Of a stretch of 64,000 nucleotides of DNA, positions 56,555 to 64,000 are shown piece after piece. Numbering within the stretch: the stretch's first letter is position 1; each line of letters opens with the position of its first letter. This stretch comes from an uncultured Bacteroidales bacterium (GTDB taxonomy: Bacteria > Bacteroidota > Bacteroidia > Bacteroidales > Bacteroidaceae), in assembly GCA_937916465.1 (NCBI GenBank), contig CALFTK010000030.1, forward strand, positions 28,321 to 92,320, in the 5' to 3' direction. The notes under the pieces are model-generated. The model did not search any database. It was not told the origin of the DNA and worked only from the letters and a program-made list of their open reading frames with translations. A program made the translations under genes and the position numbers.

Positions 56555-58255
56555 ATGAAACTTACCACAAAAAACTATTTGGGACTGGTAGTATCAATTC
56601 TTATGATGCTCTTCCCCGCTACAGAACTCTCTGCTCAATTTGAACAGGAACAGGATCCATTTGCAGACGATATGTTTGAAATTGACCAGCCTGTGGTGCG
56701 CAGAAATGTGCGTCGTGGTCAGTGGGTTCCATCTACCTATCAGGATCAGGCTGCATTGATAGAAAAACGAGTTAAGGCATCTATTAAACGTAAACTGGAT
56801 TATCGTTTTGAAACAGTAGGAACTTTGGCATCGGGCGATTATGCTCCATTTTGGCTGGTTTCTAACCGTCAGGGTCTATCTTCCCTACAGAACAAAAGTG
56901 GTTATATTAGAGTCTCTGCTTTGGGCGGTATGCTTCTTCCTAATAAATTTGGTGTAGATTATGGTATGGATATGTCTATAAATACAGGCTTTCAATCCAG
57001 TTACTATATTCAGCAGGTATATGTGGATTTGAAGTACAGTTGGCTATCATTGTCAATGGGTACAAAAGAGAGATGGGGGGAAATGAAGAACCCGTATCTG
57101 AGCAGTGGTGGCTTAACTTGGTCAGGTAATGCTCTGCCCATGCCTCAAATGCGTATAGAGGTACCTGAATTTACCCGTTTGAATATTTTGGGCGGTTGGT
57201 TCTCGTTAAAAGGACATATAGGCTATGGCCGATATACAGATAGTAAGTATAGAGAAGAGACTGCAATGAAGATTTCCAAGGAAAATCCATCGTACGCCAA
57301 TAAGATTTTGCATCATAGTAAATCGGCATTCTTAAAGGTAGGCGATGTGGATAGATTTCCATTGGAGTTCATTTGGGGATTGGAGATGTACTCTCAGTTT
57401 GGTGGCGAAATGTATAATACTGCAACTGCAGGTGAATTTCACGAATATAAGAAGTATCCATCCGGTATAGGTGCATATTGGGATGCTCTATTGCCATTCA
57501 ATCCAACAGGTAAACAGGACCATGATAATGGCAATTCATTAGGTAGCTGGCATCTCTCTTTCGATTTGACTTTCGATAAATGGAAGTATCGTGCCTATTA
57601 TGAACACTTTTATGAAGATCATTCCTCTATGTTGGGTATTGAATATAAAACTAATGCGCAGGGTGAAAAAGATTTTGTTTTCTATGGCTATAAGCGCAAC
57701 TGGTTCGACGGTCAGTTTGGTATAGAGATAAATGCTCCGGATGGTCTTCCGTTTAAGAATATTGTGTTGGAATTTATGAAGACAAAAGATCAGTGTGGTT
57801 CGCTTTGTGTGAATACCGATGCAGTTACAGAACGTGTTGATGGCGCAGAAAACTATTATAACCATACGGTATATAAATCTTATACTCATTGGGGGTATGC
57901 AATTGGTAATCCTGTGCTTGTATCACCTATATATAATAAGGATAACTCAATGCTCTTTAAAAGTAATAGAGCAATAATGTTCCATTTGGGTGTTGACGGC
58001 CGTATATCTCCAAAGATAGATTACAAGTTTCTTGCTACAAATACCAGACATTGGGGTACATATATAAATCCGCTTAATAAAGTGGCGAATATTACTTCGC
58101 TCATGCTTGAATGTTCTTACTGGACAGGCGATGCCTATAGCTGGAAATTCAGTGTGGCAGGTGCTATGGATATACAGAAGGGGGGCACACTTATGGGCGC
58201 ATCGAATAATAAAGGTATAATGTTGACAGTTTCTAAAGTATGGGATATTCTATGA
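56555..58255 (+). CDS. Capsule assembly Wzi family outer-membrane protein
   Basis: 566 residues with a signal peptide (ending ELSAQ). A long polar linker (DPFADDMFEIDQPVVRRNVR) precedes an outer-membrane barrel with Wzi features: LASGDYAPFWLVSNRQGLSS, GYIRVSALGGMLL and LSLSMGTKERWGEMKNPYLS. Also PQMRIEVPEFT. Wzi binds capsular polysaccharide at the surface in enteric bacteria. Here it directly follows the rhamnose genes. Its stop overlaps the next ATG. Confidence 0.85.
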   Translation: MKLTTKNYLGLVVSILMMLFPATELSAQFEQEQDPFADDMFEIDQPVVRRNVRRGQWVPSTYQDQAALIEKRVKASIKRKLDYRFETVGTLASGDYAPFWLVSNRQGLSSLQNKSGYIRVSALGGMLLPNKFGVDYGMDMSINTGFQSSYYIQQVYVDLKYSWLSLSMGTKERWGEMKNPYLSSGGLTWSGNALPMPQMRIEVPEFTRLNILGGWFSLKGHIGYGRYTDSKYREETAMKISKENPSYANKILHHSKSAFLKVGDVDRFPLEFIWGLEMYSQFGGEMYNTATAGEFHEYKKYPSGIGAYWDALLPFNPTGKQDHDNGNSLGSWHLSFDLTFDKWKYRAYYEHFYEDHSSMLGIEYKTNAQGEKDFVFYGYKRNWFDGQFGIEINAPDGLPFKNIVLEFMKTKDQCGSLCVNTDAVTERVDGAENYYNHTVYKSYTHWGYAIGNPVLVSPIYNKDNSMLFKSNRAIMFHLGVDGRISPKIDYKFLATNTRHWGTYINPLNKVANITSLMLECSYWTGDAYSWKFSVAGAMDIQKGGTLMGASNNKGIMLTVSKVWDIL

Positions 58256-58722
58256 CGAAAAAATATGGCAATTATGTGGCAGTGCTGATATTGACTGTTG
58301 CGTTTTTATCTTCTTGTAACCCGGTGTTTCCGGATTACGAACTTGATAATTTTTGGAAATTGAATCAAATTGAGTATAAAAATGGGGTGGACTTTGTTGG
58401 AAATGAATGTACTGTAGTTCGTGCCGATTCTATATATTTTGGTTTTGCCCGCAGTTTGATACAGATACAGAATCTGTCTGACACTGCTCATTCTCTGGAA
58501 CATGGCTTTAGTAAATTTGGACAGATTCTTTACACCGGCGATTCTCTGCGCATAGATTACTCTGTCTATACCGATAAAGATACCAATATGCCGTTGTTAC
58601 TTAAATCGCTCAGGTTATGCGGTGTGGAGAATTATGTTACAACATATTCCGTTGATAAACTTGATAATAAAGAACTGATACTGTCCAATGAAAAGGTTAT
58701 CTTGAACTTTAAAAGGTGGTAA
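58252..58722 (+). CDS. Lipocalin-like lipoprotein of unknown function
   Basis: 156 residues from the ATG at 58252, which overlaps the upstream stop as ATGA; an ATG at 58240 is also possible. Lipobox LSSC (Cys near residue 20). The [19 protein letters not shown] start and the KVILNFKRW end fit the lipocalin-like lipoproteins of Bacteroidetes. I do not know its role. Translational coupling to the Wzi-type gene suggests a job at the outer membrane in the same process. The last 14 bases overlap lolD on the other strand. Confidence 0.75.
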   Translation: MTKKYGNYVAVLILTVAFLSSCNPVFPDYELDNFWKLNQIEYKNGVDFVGNECTVVRADSIYFGFARSLIQIQNLSDTAHSLEHGFSKFGQILYTGDSLRIDYSVYTDKDTNMPLLLKSLRLCGVENYVTTYSVDKLDNKELILSNEKVILNFKRW

Positions 58723-59365
58723 TCATACCATCAACCAAACGAATGCTTCTGTCGGTCATTTTAGACAATGATTCATCATGTGTAATAATTACAAAAGTTT
58801 GGTCAAGTTTTTCTCTTAATGTGAAGAAAAGTTTGTAAAGTTCCTCCTTGTTGTGGCTGTCAAGACTACCGGAAGGTTCATCCGCCAAAATCACATCGGG
58901 CCTGTTTATGAGTGCCCTGGCTACTGCAATGCGTTGCTTTTCGCCTCCCGACATTTCACTCGGTTTGTGACTGGCTCTGTCTGCAATGTCAAGCAAATTC
59001 ATCAGTTCTGTTGCTTTTAATTTTGCTTCGGTTGCGTTACACCCCGAAATTAGTGCAGGAATCATAATGTTCTCTTCGGCTGTAAATTCAGGTAATAACT
59101 GGTGAAACTGAAATACAAAGCCAATATGCTTATTTCTAAATAGTGACAGTTCTTTCTCTTTCAGTAATGTTATATCTGTATTGTTGTATTTTACACTGCC
59201 GGAATCTGGTTTGTCCAGAGTTCCCATAATTTGTAACAGCGTGGTTTTGCCGGCACCGCTCGGACCAACAATGCTGACAATTTCACCCTTGTTAATATAG
59301 AGGGATATATCTTTAAGAACCTGAAGGTTTCCAAAACTCTTGTTTATATTATTCAACTCTATCAT
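58709..59365 (-). CDS. lolD: Lipoprotein-releasing ABC transporter ATPase LolD
   Basis: 218 residues. Walker [17 protein letters not shown]-loop [19 protein letters not shown], signature [14 protein letters not shown], Walker [13 protein letters not shown] and the switch His in VIITHDESL. The LolD/MacB group is typical. It drives lipoprotein release from the inner membrane with LolC/E, not present here. Seven bases downstream of tcdA. Confidence 0.9.
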   Translation of the reverse strand: MIELNNINKSFGNLQVLKDISLYINKGEIVSIVGPSGAGKTTLLQIMGTLDKPDSGSVKYNNTDITLLKEKELSLFRNKHIGFVFQFHQLLPEFTAEENIMIPALISGCNATEAKLKATELMNLLDIADRASHKPSEMSGGEKQRIAVARALINRPDVILADEPSGSLDSHNKEELYKLFFTLREKLDQTFVIITHDESLSKMTDRSIRLVDGMITTF

Positions 59366-59372
59366 AACTATT

Positions 59373-60086
59373 CTATTCTGTTAGTTCTTTAATTACATGT
59401 TGGGCCAGATAGCATCCAAAAACTGCCGGGATATAACTTATTGTTCCTACTGTAGCTCTTTTGCCGGGTATGTCGCTTGGTTCTGTTGCCTCTTGGATAG
59501 GGGGTTCTTCGCTAAAAACCACAGTCAACAGATTGGGAATATTGCTACCGGTGAACCTTTTTCTGATGGCTTTGCTTAACCCATCGTGATGTGTATTACA
59601 AAGCCTGTCTATGCGCACTTTTGATGCGTCCATTCTGCAACCTGCTCCCATACTGCTAATAATACCTATTCCTCTGCTTATAGACTCTTTGATAATTTGA
59701 CATTTGGCAGGAATGGAGTCTATGGCATCCACAACGAAATTATAATTCCCGTTATCAAACAGTTCTGTAACATCATCCGGATTAAGAAATTTGTTTATGG
59801 CTTCTATTTCAACAGCCGGATTTATATCTGTCATTCTCTGCTTCATAATCTCCACTTTGGTTCTACCAATTACAGAATGTGTAGCCAGAATCTGCCTGTT
59901 TATGTTTGTTATATCTATGTTGTCTCCATCAACAATTGTGAATCTGCCTATGCCGGCTCTACATAAAAATTCTGCAGCATATCCACCTACACCACCTACA
60001 CCTATCACTAATACGTGACTCTGCTGTAGTAAGGCTGTAGCACTATTGCCTATTAATAGTGTGGTTCTGCTGTTGAATTCGTACAT
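59373..60086 (-). CDS. tcdA: tRNA threonylcarbamoyladenosine dehydratase
   Basis: 237 residues. The E1-like ThiF fold: [40 protein letters not shown], then [14 protein letters not shown]. It ATP-dependently cyclises t6A at position 37 of tRNAs to ct6A. It shares an operon with lolD and is divergent from asd. Confidence 0.92.
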   Translation of the reverse strand: MYEFNSRTTLLIGNSATALLQQSHVLVIGVGGVGGYAAEFLCRAGIGRFTIVDGDNIDITNINRQILATHSVIGRTKVEIMKQRMTDINPAVEIEAINKFLNPDDVTELFDNGNYNFVVDAIDSIPAKCQIIKESISRGIGIISSMGAGCRMDASKVRIDRLCNTHHDGLSKAIRKRFTGSNIPNLLTVVFSEEPPIQEATEPSDIPGKRATVGTISYIPAVFGCYLAQHVIKELTE

Positions 60087-60195
60087 AATGACTATATTTT
60101 CTTATTTAAATTGCAAAATAATACAAAACAACCCTTATTTGAAAGAAATATGTCAAAAAATATACAGAATTATGTAGCAATTTGTATAAAAAGCG

Positions 60196-60203
60196 TAATT
60201 TTG
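60196..60203 (+). promoter_or_regulatory. Likely -7 box of asd
   Basis: TAATTTTG (TAnnTTTG) 34 bases before the ATG. No clear TTTG at the expected distance upstream. Confidence 0.45.
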
Positions 60204-60237
60204 CAGCCGAATAAATTTAAATAGTAATTTTAATCTT

Positions 60238-61248
60238 ATGCGAGTAGCAATTGTAGGTGCCAGTGGCGCAGTAGGACAAGAGTTTTTGCGCGTGCTGGAT
60301 GAGCGTAATTTTCCGCTCGATGAATTAGTGTTATTCGGGTCTTCCCGTAGTGCCGGAACCGTTTATACTTTTAAAGGTAAACAGCTTCAGGTAAAATTAC
60401 TACAGCATAACGATGATTTCAAGGGTATTGATATCGCATTCGTTTCTGCTGGTGGTAGTATTTCTGAAGAGTATGCAGAGACCATCACTAAACATGGTGC
60501 AATAATGATAGACAATTCCAGCGCATTCCGTATGGCAGATGATGTTCCATTGGTTGTGCCTGAAGTAAACCCTGAAGATGCTCTGGTACGTCCGCGTGGT
60601 ATCATAGCAAACCCTAACTGTTCAACTATTATGATGGTTGTTGCGTTGAAGGTGTTGAACGATATCTCACCTGTTAAAAAGGTGCAGGTTTCTACATATC
60701 AGGCTGCAAGTGGAGCAGGTGCTGTGGCAATGGCAGAACTTGAAGAGCAGTATCGTCAGATGTTGAACGGCGAACCTGTAAAAGTTGAAAAGTTCGCTTA
60801 TCAGCTTGCTTATAACCTCATTCCTCATATTGATGTGTTCAAAGAGAGCGGATATACCAAGGAGGAAGAAAAGATGTTCTATGAAACCAGAAAGATGTTC
60901 CATAATGACATAGCCTGCAGTGCAACTTGTGTACGTGTACCTGCTTTGCGTTGTCATTCTGAAGCTATATGGGCTGAAACAGAGAGACCTGTATCTGTAG
61001 AAGAATTCAAGGCTGCAATAGAAAAGGCTGAAGGTTTGGTGTTGATGGATAATCCTGCTGAAAAAGTGTATCCTATGCCTCTGTTCCTTTCAGGTAAAGA
61101 TCCTGTATATATAGGTAGAATTCGTAAGGATATAGCAGATCCTAACACAATGGTATTCTGGTTGGTAGGTGACCAGATAAAGAAGGGGGCCGCACTGAAC
61201 GCAGTTCAGATAGCAGAGTACCTTATTAAACAAGGCGTAGTTAAATAA
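60238..61248 (+). CDS. asd: Aspartate-semialdehyde dehydrogenase
   Basis: 336 residues. NADP-binding [20 protein letters not shown], catalytic cysteine in [13 protein letters not shown], then [16 protein letters not shown] and the active-site [14 protein letters not shown]. It reduces aspartyl phosphate in the pathway to lysine/diaminopimelate, threonine and methionine. No attenuator or riboswitch seen upstream. Ends in a terminator at 61261. Confidence 0.97.
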   Translation: MRVAIVGASGAVGQEFLRVLDERNFPLDELVLFGSSRSAGTVYTFKGKQLQVKLLQHNDDFKGIDIAFVSAGGSISEEYAETITKHGAIMIDNSSAFRMADDVPLVVPEVNPEDALVRPRGIIANPNCSTIMMVVALKVLNDISPVKKVQVSTYQAASGAGAVAMAELEEQYRQMLNGEPVKVEKFAYQLAYNLIPHIDVFKESGYTKEEEKMFYETRKMFHNDIACSATCVRVPALRCHSEAIWAETERPVSVEEFKAAIEKAEGLVLMDNPAEKVYPMPLFLSGKDPVYIGRIRKDIADPNTMVFWLVGDQIKKGAALNAVQIAEYLIKQGVVK

Positions 61249-61260
61249 TTACTTATATTT

Positions 61261-61305
61261 AAAAGAGGGTCAGGCTATCCATAAAGGGTAGCCTGATTCT
61301 CTTTT
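61261..61305. terminator. Bidirectional terminator between asd and GH51
   Basis: Long stem AAAAGAGGGTCAGGCTA/TAGCCTGATTCTCTTTT with two wobbles, loop TCCATAAAGGG-like. T-run on the right for asd, A-run on the left for the convergent gene. Confidence 0.8.
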
Positions 61306-61318
61306 GTTACACTATGTA

Positions 61319-63856
61319 TCAGAATGATTTTGTAATGGTCAGCACTCCGGCTGATAATGGTTCAACTTTCAGTGATACAACATTGTTGGAACTCTCCGGT
61401 GAAAATCTTTTAAGCGCAACCGCATTTTTATTATCCATACTGTTGGCTACAGTCAATGATCCCGGAGCATAGTATTCGTAGTCACTTCCTGATATGCCTT
61501 TCCAATCGCCACTTATATTTAAGGTGTATGGTTCTTCTGTTGGATTCACCACCTTTACTATAACGTTTCGTCCGTCTTCTGACAATGTGGTCATTACGCT
61601 TAAATCTTTCGTTTCTCCTTCAAAAGCTAATCTGTACTTAGAAAAGTGGTTGTACCATAATTCAGTTACTTGGTAGTTGGGAGCTACAAACAGATCTTTA
61701 TAATCGAAATTGATAAATGCGTTATTCCAATCAGGGGCGTCTGTTCTGCGTATAAACAGTGCGGCTGCACCCATGGCTACTACATCTCTTGCTTCGCATT
61801 CGTTTAGGAAACCGCCGGCAAACAATCCGGTCTTCCAATCTATGCTGTTCAAGTTCCATTCTGAAATAAATAACTTGATGTTCGGGTTTGGAGAATTTGC
61901 TATCATCTCAGCATACTGGTCATACTGAGCTCCCAATCTCTTTGGTCCTGTGGCATATCCTCCCTGCTGTTCGTAATGGTGTAAGCTTAGATAGTCGAAA
62001 TAGTTTCCGGAACGCATAATTAAGCCTTCGTCTTCACCACGAAAACCACCACAAGCAATTATCTTGATAGTAGGATCTACTTTGCGCATTGCTGTCGAGA
62101 ATTCACGTACGCAAGCTTCGTACTTTTCAATACCCATCTCCCACATCTCGTTGTCAATTTCCCAATACTTTACATTGTATGGCTCCGGATGTCCATTGGC
62201 AGCTCGTATGCTACCCCATTTGCCGGTGGCAGGTTCGTTGCAATAAGCAACCCAATCTACTGCATCCTGAAGAATTTGTGCTCTTTCTGATTCCGGTCTG
62301 TCAAATCCCACTGAAACAACTATTACGGGTTCGGTATTAACTTCACGACAGAACCTTATAAATTCGTCTGTTCCAAAACAGTTCTGGTCATAGTCCATCC
62401 ACATCCAATGTGGCCATCTGTACCTTTCTTCCTGCGGACCGATTCCCCATTTCCAGTTATACTGGGCTACATAACCGCCGCCCGGCCAGCGGAGACATGT
62501 CGGATGAAGATCCTTTACGGCATTGAATATGTCAGGACGGAAGCCTCCGAGTGACTGTCCTGTGACGGTTGTGAGGGTGACCTGATCTATCTGTACCGTA
62601 CCGTCCTCGACCGATATCGCAAAGTCAGCATCTCCATTGTAGCTGCCTGCAGGAAGACTGATGTCAAATTTCTTCCATTCCTTTCCCGGTGTTCCGATCT
62701 CCTGCTCGACGATGAATCCCTCATCATTCTTCAGTCCTACGGAAAGCCTTCCGTCTCCTTTGGCATAGATCGAACCGACGAAGGTCTCTCCTGATGTCAC
62801 ATCCTGCGGACCCTGGTAAACGCCTGCCTTTGAGGTAGCTGTGATCTTCTGGGAGTAATCCATGTTCACGGCGTCTCCCTTGACCATTTCGAATTCAGCA
62901 TCACCGAACGGATTCCATTGCGGTGCCACGGCAGGGATCTTCACATCTTCAGGCGTGCCCTCAAACCAGACGGTCTTGCCGTTTGAAGATGTGACCTTTA
63001 TGTTGCGGTATAAAGTCTCGGTATAATTCACCCAGAAGACTATGTCGTTCTTTCCGGCCTGTTCGAGCTTGTTGTATCCGAGGACCTTCTTTCCGTCCCA
63101 GAATACCGAAATGCTCTTGCCCTTGCAGCTGATGCGCAGTTTATGCCACTCGCGTCTTTCGTTGATCTGGTTCTCATCCGCTATTCTGCTGACAATCGGG
63201 TCGAGGGTCACTATCTTGCGTGTCCTGCCCCCGTAGAAAGGAACCTCCTTCTCCACTTTTGTTGAAATCGAGAAGTTCGGCTCTGTAATCTGCTCTGATG
63301 CCTGCTGACGCGCCCTGGCCAGGTTTGCAGCCTGTATCTGCGACTCTGTCTGGGCGGTATTGAGGATGCGGGCCTCGTAATAAGGGTTGTGGATCCTGAC
63401 GAAATATGGCTCACCGTCAGCCTGATTCTTGACTGCGAATCTCATATCCATCAGTCCGCCACTCCATGCACGGTTTACAAGTCTGTATGAGCGCCATTTG
63501 ACATCCATCGTGATCTCATAATCGTCTCCATCGATGCTTGTGATGTTGAGAGGCTGCTCGTATCTTGTCGGTGAATGGAGCACATTGTCGTCATCCATGA
63601 ACCATCCGTCGAAATAGCCGTCCCTCGGATGGATGCCGGGATAATGTTCCGGCTCGAACGAACGCTCATATATAAGTTCCTGCCAGACTCCGTTGTTCGC
63701 GGAAAAATATATGTGCTCGAAAAGCTGTCCGTAAAGCATAGGGTCTATGATGCCGGATGGGGCTTTTGAGCTTACGTTGATGTCAACCTCTTCCTGTGCC
63801 AGGGATTGGTAGGTGGAAACTGCCAGAAGCAGTCCCAGGCAGATAAGTCTTTTCAT
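61319..63856 (-). CDS. Alpha-L-arabinofuranosidase, GH51, mosaic composition
   Basis: 845 residues from the ATG at 63856 (MKRLICLGLLLAVSTYQSLAQ). A longer frame starts at a TTG. N-terminal GH51 start DINVSSKAPSGIIDPMLYGQ, FEHIYFSANNGVWQELIYER; then an inserted concanavalin-like module (residues about 110-290). A CBM-like module follows (about 310-435). The barrel has CLRWPGGGYVAQYNWKWG, the likely acid/base Glu in YWEIDNEMWEM and nucleophile Glu in KLFISEWNLN. It releases arabinose from arabinan or arabinoxylan, with a signal peptide. The first 470 codons are markedly GC-richer than the rest (see findings). A -7-like TAAATTTG is at 63906-63899. Confidence 0.88.
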   Translation of the reverse strand: MKRLICLGLLLAVSTYQSLAQEEVDINVSSKAPSGIIDPMLYGQLFEHIYFSANNGVWQELIYERSFEPEHYPGIHPRDGYFDGWFMDDDNVLHSPTRYEQPLNITSIDGDDYEITMDVKWRSYRLVNRAWSGGLMDMRFAVKNQADGEPYFVRIHNPYYEARILNTAQTESQIQAANLARARQQASEQITEPNFSISTKVEKEVPFYGGRTRKIVTLDPIVSRIADENQINERREWHKLRISCKGKSISVFWDGKKVLGYNKLEQAGKNDIVFWVNYTETLYRNIKVTSSNGKTVWFEGTPEDVKIPAVAPQWNPFGDAEFEMVKGDAVNMDYSQKITATSKAGVYQGPQDVTSGETFVGSIYAKGDGRLSVGLKNDEGFIVEQEIGTPGKEWKKFDISLPAGSYNGDADFAISVEDGTVQIDQVTLTTVTGQSLGGFRPDIFNAVKDLHPTCLRWPGGGYVAQYNWKWGIGPQEERYRWPHWMWMDYDQNCFGTDEFIRFCREVNTEPVIVVSVGFDRPESERAQILQDAVDWVAYCNEPATGKWGSIRAANGHPEPYNVKYWEIDNEMWEMGIEKYEACVREFSTAMRKVDPTIKIIACGGFRGEDEGLIMRSGNYFDYLSLHHYEQQGGYATGPKRLGAQYDQYAEMIANSPNPNIKLFISEWNLNSIDWKTGLFAGGFLNECEARDVVAMGAAALFIRRTDAPDWNNAFINFDYKDLFVAPNYQVTELWYNHFSKYRLAFEGETKDLSVMTTLSEDGRNVIVKVVNPTEEPYTLNISGDWKGISGSDYEYYAPGSLTVANSMDNKNAVALKRFSPESSNNVVSLKVEPLSAGVLTITKSF

Positions 63857-64000
63857 GTTATAAGTCAGTTTATGAAACAATCTATGTGGTCATTATTGCA
63901 AATTTAACATGAATAAGTCTCAATGTATTGAAATATTGAATCAAATGCTTTCGAAAAACATATATTGCCCGTGATGTTTATCCCGATTTAATTGTATTTT
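63857..64000. other. AT-rich upstream region of the GH51 gene, window end
   Basis: About 145 bases, low GC like the main part of the window. It holds the TAAATTTG box at 63899-63906 (minus strand) and no further gene before the window ends. Confidence 0.5.

Overview
The window is chromosomal DNA from a member of the Bacteroidales (Bacteroidetes), most likely a gut Bacteroidaceae- or Prevotellaceae-like organism. The support is of three kinds: promoters of the TTTG / TAnnTTTG type, fimbrillin-type lipoproteins together with a PorT homologue, and gene orders I recall from Bacteroides (parA-parB-DUF5683-mltD-relA and rsfS-ftsH-cdsA). Base composition is AT-rich, about 40 % GC in hand-counted samples, with two clear local exceptions.

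Region by region. 1-8.4 kb: three large tandem + strand genes for surface proteins of the fimbrillin/Mfa type. The first is cut by the window edge; the next two are lipoproteins with repeated beta-sandwich modules and carbohydrate-binding-like C-termini. 8.4-11.5 kb: an accessory stretch with a lipoprotein stub, two families of short palindromic repeats, a DUF6922 gene, a minimal nucleotidyltransferase followed by a broken HEPN partner, a 59-residue orphan, a frame-broken winged-helix remnant and a DUF418 membrane protein. 11.5-16.2 kb: tRNA-Pro(GGG) with an unusually large nested inverted-repeat tail, two unknown genes and a large outer-membrane beta-barrel.

16.2-41 kb is a dense housekeeping block: rsmD, a RecD-like helicase, alaS, an M23 peptidase, a MerR-like regulator, relA/spoT, mltD, DUF5683, parB, parA, lpxB, cdsA, ftsH, rsfS, tRNA-Gln, a DUF349 protein, mgtE, rsmA, a flippase-like protein, and a DUF3332 lipoprotein coupled to meaB. 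Chromosome segregation, envelope building (LpxB, CdsA, FtsH) and stress signalling lie side by side here. 41-47 kb holds envelope proteins: a secreted protein with a sorting-type tail, an OmpA family porin, a lipoprotein with a collagen-like Gly-X-Y stalk, and a barrel protein of unknown function. 47-61 kb holds tRNA-Met(CAT), a START-like protein, an LptF/G permease, an aminotransferase, a GH51 arabinofuranosidase, a 56-residue ferredoxin, porT, rplS, rfbC-rfbD-wzi (surface polysaccharide), lolD, tcdA and asd. 61.3-63.9 kb is a second GH51 arabinofuranosidase.

No complete defence system, prophage, CRISPR array, insertion sequence or obviously new multi-gene system is visible. The observations most worth a second look are: the GH51 gene at the right end, whose 5' 1.4 kb has a clearly higher GC content than its 3' part; a similar composition step inside the second adhesin gene; the nested inverted repeats behind tRNA-Pro; the nucleotidyltransferase left behind after decay of its HEPN partner; and the collagen-like stalk.
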